From Saccharicrinis carchari (GTDB lineage: Bacteria > Bacteroidota > Bacteroidia > Bacteroidales > Marinilabiliaceae), in assembly GCF_900182605.1 (NCBI RefSeq), contig NZ_FXTB01000007.1:1-64000 (forward strand): 64,000 nucleotides of DNA. Reading direction: 5' to 3'. Positions 1-5,994 of this stretch are shown piece by piece; the stretch's first letter is position 1, and every line of letters begins with the position of its first letter. The notes below the pieces were generated by a model. The model was not told the DNA's origin. It did not search any database and was given only the letters and a program-made list of their open reading frames with translations. The translations under genes and the position numbers were made by a program.

Positions 1-7
1 GCACTTT

Positions 8-90
8 AAGGGGTCAGCATCCGCCGGAATGTCATGCTAAATTCATGACTTCAACCAACGTTTGCTAAGGGGGTCAGCTTGCTCCGGAAT
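8..90. repeat. Two degenerate GGGGTCAGC...CCGGAAT repeats
   Basis: Two related copies lie at 8-30 and 67-90. Each has the form AAGG(G)GGTCAGC, a few variable bases, then TCCGGAAT or GCCGGAAT. Spaced copies of this type resemble the multiple terminal repeats I associate with IS21-like elements in Bacteroidota, but no transposase gene is visible in the window. A looser copy lies at 58528-58545. The IS21 link is an inference from memory of such ends. Confidence 0.4.
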
Positions 91-219
91 ATCCACATAG
101 ATCCAAAGAAATCCGTTTTTAATACGTCCCAGACAAAGATTCTGAACAAATGGTTTTATCTAATATTTGTTGCTATGGGCATGGCATTTCTATTGGCTTT
201 GATTTACGATGTTATTTAA
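49..219 (+). pseudogene. Short open frame ending in a membrane helix, possible gene remnant
   Basis: The frame is open from just after a stop at 46 to a TAA at 217-219 and has no ATG. It runs through the second GGGGTCAGC repeat and ends in a hydrophobic stretch (WFYLIFVAMGMAFLLALIY) that would form one membrane helix. A terminator follows about 90 bases later. It may be the 3' end of a gene cut by the repeat-bearing element, or chance. I do not recognise a family. Confidence 0.22.
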
Positions 220-307
220 TTAATAATCTGACGAAGAACCCCACCCGCTATCGCACAACCTGCTCCATCAAAACGGAGATTGCATCGCGTGATAAAGAGA
301 TATAAAA

Positions 308-348
308 AAACAAAATGCTGCATTTTAAAAGTGCGGCTTTTGTTTTGT
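308..348 (+). terminator. Rho-independent terminator-like hairpin
   Basis: An imperfect stem (AAAATGCTGCATTTT pairing with AAAAGTGCGGCTTTT, one bulge and G-T pairs) is followed by TGTTTTGT. It would end transcription reading rightward from the start of the window. It sits directly before the RHS remnant. Confidence 0.5.
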
Positions 349-349
349 A

Positions 350-705
350 AGCTCTCCGTCGGGAGCCGGACAAGCTGGTTTGGCTGCTCTGTACATTGAC
401 GATGAATCCACCGATAACGATGGTGGAATGTACTTTACCCATACCGATTATCAAGGAAATTTATTAGCTTTAAGCATTGAATCGGGTAATGTGGTAGAAC
501 GCTACGTCCCGATGAGCGCAGCAATTTCGGGAACACCATGCTATCACGTTTCTTAAGTCCCAACCCGTTTTCTATCGATATCAATTGGATAATGGCAGGG
601 GATGCCGATATTCTTAATTCATTCACTGAAACGGGCCAAATTATTTCAGGGAGTTACTTGTTCCATAATCTGTATTCAGGAAGAGTAGATACTATTTACC
701 CTTAA
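350..705 (+). pseudogene. RHS/YD-repeat protein remnant (deleted and frameshifted)
   Basis: From 350 the frame reads a typical RHS core end: ...GLAALYIDDES..., then HTDYQGNLLALSIESGNVV and ERY. The match breaks just after ERY, near 506; the same frame then runs as unrelated residues to a stop at 545-547. The RHS match resumes in another frame near 520 with NTMLSRFLSPNPF, the conserved segment that precedes the variable tip of RHS proteins, and ends at TAA 703-705. In intact RHS proteins roughly 50-70 residues separate these two blocks, so this copy has an internal deletion plus a frameshift. No start codon or upstream YD repeats are present. RHS proteins are large secreted or contact-dependent toxin carriers; here only the core end and a short tip survive. 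The motif match is clear. The original length and tip activity cannot be told. Confidence 0.7.
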
Positions 706-736
706 TTTGATATATTAACGGTTGCAAGACTTAAAA

Positions 737-1840
737 TTAACCCTCCGTTCCTTTTTTAATTTTTTCAACAGCTTCTTCCTTCTCCTCTGTACTGGGACTA
801 TCTGTTGTATTTTGTGCATATTGAGCTTTAGAACTGTATAACAATTTGCTGTATATGGGAAAATGATCGGAACCAATGTTTTTTTGGCGTTCCATGGCAA
901 TCAGCTTAAAGTCATTGCTATGAAAGATATGATCTAAAGGCCAACGCAACAGCAGATGACCGGCATGAAAAGTATTGAAAAAACCACGTCCTCTTCTCGG
1001 ATCGAGTAGTCCACTCATTTTAAGGAATAAGCTGGTTGTGCGCGACCAGGCCACATCGTTGAGATCGCCCATCACCAAAATGGTTTCGTTGTCGGCATCT
1101 AACTTATTGGCTACCATAAGTAGTTCGGCATCGCGCTCGGCTGACGTTTCGTTTTGCGAAGGGCTGGGGGGTGCGGGATGCAGACAAAACAGCCGGATTG
1201 TTTTTCCCGATTTTAACTTCACCGTTGTTTCAATAGAAGGCACATCCGATTCAACCAAATAGTTCACCTCGGCATCTATCAGCTCCAGGCGCGAATACAA
1301 ATGCATGCCATAAAGGTTATCCAAAGGCACTTTTACCGTATAGGGATAATCCGGCTCTAAAACATTCAACTTGTCTTCCCACCACTTGTCCGATTCGAGC
1401 GTGAGCAGTATATCTGGATTTTTTTTTCGCACCACCTCCAACAGACGATGCGACTGCCTATTGGGGGTTAGCACATTACTCACCAATACCGAAACGGTGT
1501 TATCCTTCTCCGGCTCAATTATCTGGTTTTGAACACTAAGCACCTGTTTAGGCGCTAACAACGTATATGGGTAAATACGGTATGCCTGATAAGCCAAACT
1601 GCACAACAACAGAAACAACAGGAAGAAATGCCATAGTTCGGAGAAATCGTAAACCCACGCTGTTAACATGAGAGTAATAAGCAGCAAGGCACTTATTTGA
1701 ATACGTGGAAAATCGAATGCTCTTATCCACCAATCATCCCATTTTAAGCGGGATGCAAAAGTAGCCGAAATTGTAACTATAGCAAGGATAAAGGTGATAA
1801 TTCGGCTAAGGCTAAACGGATCCTGAAATATAGTCATCAT
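737..1840 (-). CDS. Endonuclease/exonuclease/phosphatase (EEP) family membrane protein
   Basis: This 367-residue protein has three hydrophobic helices in the first 90 residues (about 13-30, 48-64 and 70-86), then an EEP-fold domain presumably facing the periplasm. EEP signatures are visible: SN at 121-122, the metal-binding Glu in LTLES (E149), H221, GDLND (D259, N261), the DH pair at 303-304 and GSDHFP (D325, H326). This layout matches the YafD-like group of membrane-anchored EEP proteins, which cleave phosphodiester or phosphomonoester bonds; the substrate is not predictable. The last 25 residues are a charged Glu/Lys/Thr tail. Two adjacent ATG codons (1840, 1837) can serve as start. It stands alone on the minus strand, and the next minus-strand gene ends 150 bases upstream. 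Confidence 0.8.
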   Translation of the reverse strand: MMTIFQDPFSLSRIITFILAIVTISATFASRLKWDDWWIRAFDFPRIQISALLLITLMLTAWVYDFSELWHFFLLFLLLCSLAYQAYRIYPYTLLAPKQVLSVQNQIIEPEKDNTVSVLVSNVLTPNRQSHRLLEVVRKKNPDILLTLESDKWWEDKLNVLEPDYPYTVKVPLDNLYGMHLYSRLELIDAEVNYLVESDVPSIETTVKLKSGKTIRLFCLHPAPPSPSQNETSAERDAELLMVANKLDADNETILVMGDLNDVAWSRTTSLFLKMSGLLDPRRGRGFFNTFHAGHLLLRWPLDHIFHSNDFKLIAMERQKNIGSDHFPIYSKLLYSSKAQYAQNTTDSPSTEEKEEAVEKIKKGTEG

Positions 1841-1991
1841 AATTATCAGTTAATTACCTGTGTGAACCTATCCTTAACTACAGCAAAAAAATAGCATCGG
1901 AACTTCGATTCACTCGTTATATCATGGTAAAATATTTTTTTTTGTTAGCACTTGTTCATCCCTCAAAATAATACATTAAACCTCTATCCCA

Positions 1992-2651
1992 CTATATAAA
2001 AAATGTGCTTACATCTGTGGCATCGGCATATTTCACCAACAAGGCGGTGGTTTCGGTCAGGGCTTCTTCAAGTTCATCTTTGGCATTAAAGCCAATATAA
2101 ATAAATATAATTTTATTTGTTTTATGGTTTATCATGGTTCGGGTAGAATCGCTTGTGGGTGTACCAAAGGCACCCACGGCATCCCTGAATACAGGCAGCC
2201 GCTCAATGTTCAGCTCACCCCTACCTATTCCCTCATAAGGTTCTTTTGCTTTTCCAATGCCCAGGGATATGTTGCCTACAATTTGACTGGCATCGTATCC
2301 ACAAATCGAAAATCCTGTTTTAATAGAAATGTAATTTAATACATCCACAGCATTCAATATCTCATATAATCCCTTGCCATTGGCAATCCTGCGCATGAGC
2401 GCTTCGGCGGCAGGACGATACCGGTTGGGGTCTTTACCGAGAGCCCGGTAGGCATCTTTGGTGGCCTTTACGTTTGGTGTTTGCCTTATGGTTTCAGGAC
2501 TTAGTTTTACTTGTAGTTTTTCAATCTGTTTTCGGATCCAAACGCCTTGATCTGGTGAAGTGGGCGCTATAGCTACCGAAGCCTCCAATCCGGCCAACTG
2601 TATTTGTGGTAAAATATTTTTTATTTCGGACTGTATGCTTATTATCGCCAT
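1992..2651 (-). CDS. B3/B4 tRNA-binding domain protein
   Basis: A 219-residue soluble protein of the B3/B4 type, the fold found in the beta subunit of phenylalanyl-tRNA synthetase (PheT), where it contributes to editing. Stand-alone copies are common in bacteria and are usually uncharacterised. The typical core is visible, with KATKDAYRALGKDPNRYRPA followed by ALMRRI and VDVLNYISIKTGFSICGYD. The frame extends to an ATG at 2690, but a TAACTTTG box (2679-2686, minus strand) fits the Bacteroidota -7 element and would place the transcript start inside that extension. I therefore prefer the ATG at 2651, which is preceded by AAAGGAACTC. No operon partner is evident. Confidence 0.75.
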   Translation of the reverse strand: MAIISIQSEIKNILPQIQLAGLEASVAIAPTSPDQGVWIRKQIEKLQVKLSPETIRQTPNVKATKDAYRALGKDPNRYRPAAEALMRRIANGKGLYEILNAVDVLNYISIKTGFSICGYDASQIVGNISLGIGKAKEPYEGIGRGELNIERLPVFRDAVGAFGTPTSDSTRTMINHKTNKIIFIYIGFNAKDELEEALTETTALLVKYADATDVSTFFI

Positions 2652-2678
2652 GAGTTCCTTTACTTTTTTATTGTTGGA

Positions 2679-2686
2679 CAAAGTTA
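2679..2686 (-). promoter_or_regulatory. Candidate -7 promoter box for the B3/B4 gene
   Basis: TAACTTTG on the minus strand matches the Bacteroidota TAnnTTTG element, 28 bases upstream of the ATG at 2651. It argues against the longer start at 2690. I see no clear -33 TTG. Confidence 0.45.
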
Positions 2687-2870
2687 ACATTTAAGTCCAA
2701 AAAACAGACCCTATTCCATACCATTTAGTAGGAGTTAGCACTCCTTGCGTTTTCAATAAGTATTATATTGAATACTATGAGTAGGGTTTTGGCATTGCGA
2801 TCTCTGTTTTTTTTACTTTCTTTAGTGTTAAAACAAATTCCCGGTACAATGCCGGTAAAAGGTAAAAAAT

Positions 2871-3563
2871 ATGATAGGTAAAGATATAATTCCCGATGAT
2901 TTAAAATGTGTGATATTTGATATGGATGGCGTTCTGTACGATTCGATGAAAAACCATGAGATAACATGGCGGAAATCGTTTCAGAGCGAGGGTATCGACT
3001 TTCCGGGATACGAGGCCTATATGCATGAGGGCAGACCCGGACACGAAACCATAGCTTATGTGTTTAAAGAATATGTAAAGAAAGAGGCTACGCAGGAGGA
3101 CAAAGATAGGGTGTATAACGAAAAAGTACGCCTGATGTCCAAAATGCCGGCTGCAGAAAAAATGCCCATGGTAAAAGAGCTCATAAATTTGTTACGGGAG
3201 AGGGAAATAAGTATTTGGGTAGTGACCGGCTCAAAGCAGCCTACCTTATTGAACAGGTTGAGTCAGGATTTTGAGATAGCGCCAAGCCATATCGTAAGTG
3301 CCAGGGATGTAACCCAAGGCAAACCACATCCCCAGCCCTATTTAATGGCTATACAGGGTTCAGGTTTTATTGCTTCGCAATGTATGGTGGTGGAGAATGC
3401 GCCTTTGGGAGTGCGATCGTCAAAAGCTGCAGGTATAACTACTATTGCTGTTAATACGGGTGTATTAAAAGATGAGGTATTAAGCAATGAAGGTGCCGAC
3501 ATAGTACTACCCGATACAAGAAGTTTATATGCCTATATGGTGGCTCATTTTAAGACAGGATAA
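2871..3563 (+). CDS. HAD-superfamily hydrolase, beta-phosphoglucomutase-like
   Basis: A 230-residue cytosolic HAD phosphatase. Motif I is FDMDGVLYDS with nucleophile D17 and acid/base D19. Motif II is VVTGSKQ, motif III is GKPHPQPYL, and motif IV is VVENAPLGV. A cap of about 60-70 residues sits between motif I and motif II, as in the beta-phosphoglucomutase / phosphatase (C1 cap) group. Members act on small phosphorylated metabolites such as sugar phosphates; the substrate cannot be named from sequence. The ATG at 2871 begins about 16 residues before the nucleophile, usual for the family. It is a single gene with no clear partners. Confidence 0.8.
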   Translation: MIGKDIIPDDLKCVIFDMDGVLYDSMKNHEITWRKSFQSEGIDFPGYEAYMHEGRPGHETIAYVFKEYVKKEATQEDKDRVYNEKVRLMSKMPAAEKMPMVKELINLLREREISIWVVTGSKQPTLLNRLSQDFEIAPSHIVSARDVTQGKPHPQPYLMAIQGSGFIASQCMVVENAPLGVRSSKAAGITTIAVNTGVLKDEVLSNEGADIVLPDTRSLYAYMVAHFKTG

Positions 3564-3748
3564 TTAACATATAAAGTAGATGGTAGTTAAAAATGCCCAT
3601 AGGAATCTAAAATGGATATAAATTAACAGAATAGAAACTACGTCCCTTTTGAGATGGAATACTTGGTTGGTTTAGGTTCTGCCATTTCAATTGCCTACCA
3701 CAGTCATGCGTAGCGTATGCTTTTAACTGCCAGTGTGGCTTATGCATA

Positions 3749-4156
3749 CTACGAATAAATAGTAGCCAATATATTACGGTGTCCTCCATGATTTCTGAAC
3801 TCACACAAATAAATGCCTTGCCAGGTGCCCATATTTAGTCGTCCTTTGGTGATGGGAATATTCAAGGAGCAGCCCACCAAACTCGATTTTATGTGTGATG
3901 GCATGTCATCGCTCCCCTCGAGCGTATGCGTATATTCCGGTCTGTTTTCGGGTACCATGGTGTTAAGGATGGTTTCAAAATCAACGCGTACCGAGGGGTC
4001 GGCATTTTCGTTAATTGTAAGCCCCGCCGAGGTGTGCTGGACAAAAAGGTTCAATAAGCCGGTTTCGGGCAAGTTCAGGTGCGATTCGATGTAGGAAGTT
4101 ATGAGATGAAAGCCCCTTTGTTTTTCGGGCAACCGAAGTTGTATTTGTTGTATCAT
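3749..4156 (-). CDS. YjbQ/UPF0047 family protein
   Basis: A 135-residue protein closely following the YjbQ family: RGFHLITSYI near the N-terminus, then QHTSAGLTINENADPSV, DDMPSHIKSSL, KGRLNMGTWQGIYLCEFRNH and HGGHR. Members are often called secondary thiamine-phosphate synthases because some rescue thiE mutants weakly; the physiological role is unclear. The frame is open to 4216, but the family normally begins just before this N-terminal strand, so ATG 4156 is preferred (ATG 4174 is possible). It lies 91 bases downstream of the ArsC-like gene on the same strand, so the two may be co-transcribed. Confidence 0.85.
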   Translation of the reverse strand: MIQQIQLRLPEKQRGFHLITSYIESHLNLPETGLLNLFVQHTSAGLTINENADPSVRVDFETILNTMVPENRPEYTHTLEGSDDMPSHIKSSLVGCSLNIPITKGRLNMGTWQGIYLCEFRNHGGHRNILATIYS

Positions 4157-4247
4157 GCGTGTTTTTTTATTCATAGAGTATGGGGTATTGCCATACGATG
4201 CCACTTGCCATTTCAAGTACTTATATAACTACAATTAAACTTGTTAT

Positions 4248-4673
4248 TTATTGCATGATATCAAAATGCTTCATGGCAAAAACCATGGCGTAATCTTCAA
4301 TCTCGTTGCATATCTCCCGGTAGGCCAACAATTTTTCCTGGTCGGTTCCTTCGGCCAAGCGTGGATCTTTAAACGGATGGCAGATTATTTCGCCCGGTTC
4401 GTGCGTCCATACTAAATCATCGGGCGATGAGTGATCGGCAACAATCACATAGTCAAATCTGTGCTGCTTATAATCTGAAATATTGGACGAAGTGTTTTTG
4501 CTGATATCGATAACAGATTCCATCATGGCTTTCTGAGCCAGCATGTGCACGGGTTCGATATTGGTTCCGGCACAGAACACCTTGGCCTGGCCCTTCAAAT
4601 AATAATTCAGCCATCCTTGCAGCATTTGCGAACGTGCTGCGTTTCTTTCGGTGTAGATTAAAATTTTTTTCAT
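4248..4673 (-). CDS. ArsC/low-molecular-weight phosphatase-fold protein lacking the catalytic Cys
   Basis: This 141-residue protein matches the thioredoxin-coupled arsenate reductase / LMW-PTP fold along its length: an N-terminal P-loop followed by RSQMLQGWL, then CAGTNIEPVH, FDYVIVAD, and the C-terminal DPR...GT and AYREICNEIEDYA elements. The P-loop should read C-x5-R. Here it reads TERNAAR (T8 to R14), so the nucleophilic Cys is Thr. The second redox Cys expected after VIVAD is also absent. The codon at position 8 is plainly ACC. Activity as arsenate reductase or phosphatase is therefore unlikely; a binding or regulatory role is inferred. The yjbQ gene follows 91 bases downstream. Confidence 0.7.
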   Translation of the reverse strand: MKKILIYTERNAARSQMLQGWLNYYLKGQAKVFCAGTNIEPVHMLAQKAMMESVIDISKNTSSNISDYKQHRFDYVIVADHSSPDDLVWTHEPGEIICHPFKDPRLAEGTDQEKLLAYREICNEIEDYAMVFAMKHFDIMQ

Positions 4674-4743
4674 ATCGTTCAGGTTATTTCTATCTTATCA
4701 AAGATAGACAAATTGATGATAGGGGCACAATGTTGATTATGTT

Positions 4744-4852
4744 TTTTACCACTAAGGCACAGGGGGCACAGAGAATCTTTGTGTCCTTTGTGTCTCTGTG
4801 GTTATTTTGTTTTTTTACCAATTTCTTTGTGTTCTTTGTGTCTGTGGTTATC
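4744..4852. repeat. CACAAAG-type palindromic intergenic repeat, one full and one partial copy
   Basis: Plus-strand sequence 4748-4803 runs from ACCACTAAGGCACAGGG to CTTTGTGTCTCTGTGGTT and folds on itself. A half copy, TTTCTTTGTGTTCTTTGTG followed by TCTGTGGTT, follows at 4821-4850. Related half copies lie at 19969-20013. This kind of CACAAAG/CTTTGTG element recurs between genes in many Bacteroidota. It carries no gene and lies between two minus-strand genes. Confidence 0.6.
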
Positions 4853-4853
4853 T

Positions 4854-5819
4854 TCAATTCACAATATACTTCTTCAGTGTCCCGAGGAAAAACTGATCAA
4901 TAATATCGCTGATGAATCTGCTCATTTCCTCACGCGTTTCCTGCGTGGCAGTGCCCACATGGGGCGTTAGTACCGCATTGTCCATGGCCAGCAGTTCCTT
5001 GGGGATGTGGGGTTCGTTTTCATACACGTCCAATCCGGCACCAGCTATCTCCTTGTTTTTTAATGCCGCTATAAGTTCGGGCTCGTTGATAACGCTTCCC
5101 CGTGCCGTGTTAATTACGATGGCCGTGTTTTTCATAGCCTTGAATTGCGCAGCGCCCATCAGATGATGGGTTTCCGGTGTCAAGGGGGTGTTCAGCGAAA
5201 CCACATCGGCCGATTTAAGTAATACTTCCAAGGACACTTTAGTAGCCTGATATTCCTCTTCAATATCGGGACTCAGTTGTTTGCGATTGTGATAAACGAT
5301 GTGCATGCCAAAGGCCAATGCCCGCCGAGCCAATGCCTGACCTATGGCCCCCATGCCGATGATGCCCAGCGTTTTTCCATAAAGGGTAGTACTCAGGTTT
5401 TTCATCACCCCGGTTTGCACGCCTTCGGGGCTTCGGAGTTGGTTATTCATCTTACCTATTTGCCGGGCCGCTGCCACCATCAGCCCCATGGCCAGCTCTG
5501 CCGTGGGCTCGGTTACCGGGTCGGGCGTATTGGTAACGGTGATGCCTTTTTTGCGGGCATAATCGATATCGATATTATCATAGCCCACCCCAAAATTGGC
5601 TATCAGCTTCAGTTTTTTCGCCCTGTCGATAAGCTGATTGCTCAGTGCATGCCCGAACACCGAAACGATGGCATCCACTGTTTCAATGTGTTCTTCAATT
5701 TCCTTCTCGCTCATCGCATCCCCTTTGGGAATGATAACCTGGAATTGATCGCTTAGGCTGTCAAAACCATCGCTGGGTATTTGCGCCATTATCAGTATTT
5801 TTTTCTTCATGACATACAA
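4854..5819 (-). CDS. D-2-hydroxyacid dehydrogenase family protein
   Basis: A 321-residue NAD(P)-dependent oxidoreductase of the D-2-hydroxyacid dehydrogenase family, which interconverts 2-oxo acids and D-2-hydroxy acids (glyoxylate/hydroxypyruvate reductase or phosphoglycerate dehydrogenase types). The Rossmann motif is GMGAIG (G155, G157, G160). The catalytic set is present: R240 in NTARGSV, E269 in YENEP and H287 in TPHVGTAT. There is no C-terminal ACT domain, so it is not a long-form SerA. Start choice lies between the ATG at 5819 and the fourth codon, also ATG, which begins MKKKILIMAQIP. The substrate is inferred only to family level. It ends just before the CACAAAG repeat. Confidence 0.85.
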   Translation of the reverse strand: MYVMKKKILIMAQIPSDGFDSLSDQFQVIIPKGDAMSEKEIEEHIETVDAIVSVFGHALSNQLIDRAKKLKLIANFGVGYDNIDIDYARKKGITVTNTPDPVTEPTAELAMGLMVAAARQIGKMNNQLRSPEGVQTGVMKNLSTTLYGKTLGIIGMGAIGQALARRALAFGMHIVYHNRKQLSPDIEEEYQATKVSLEVLLKSADVVSLNTPLTPETHHLMGAAQFKAMKNTAIVINTARGSVINEPELIAALKNKEIAGAGLDVYENEPHIPKELLAMDNAVLTPHVGTATQETREEMSRFISDIIDQFFLGTLKKYIVN

Positions 5820-5893
5820 CGTATTAAAAAAGTAAATCTATCGTTTTTAAGATTATTTTAAAAGTATATTTCTGTTTAATCCGCTTGGATGTT

Positions 5894-5901
5894 TACTTTT
5901 G
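5894..5901 (+). promoter_or_regulatory. Candidate -7 promoter box
   Basis: TACTTTTG fits the TAnnTTTG consensus. It lies about 95 bases upstream of the TonB-dependent receptor at 5995 and could drive it. Confidence 0.35.
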
Positions 5902-5994
5902 TCTATCATCTTTTTACTTTTACCCTTTACCTTGATTCTAAACTTGTACTCTGAACTAGTACTTGTATGGCAAAGCACCTATTAAAAATTTTTC

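Noticed and set aside
2777-2881. 34-codon ORF (MSRVLALRSLFFLLSLVLKQ...) overlapping the HAD start
   Set aside because: Hydrophobic but short, overlaps the HAD start codon, and nothing else supports translation.
3607-3804. 65-codon minus-strand ORF
   Set aside because: It overlaps the end of the yjbQ gene in another frame, has no family resemblance and looks like a frame shadow.
5277-5756. 159-codon plus-strand ORF antisense to the 2-hydroxyacid dehydrogenase
   Set aside because: The minus-strand enzyme has all catalytic motifs; the plus-strand frame is a shadow.
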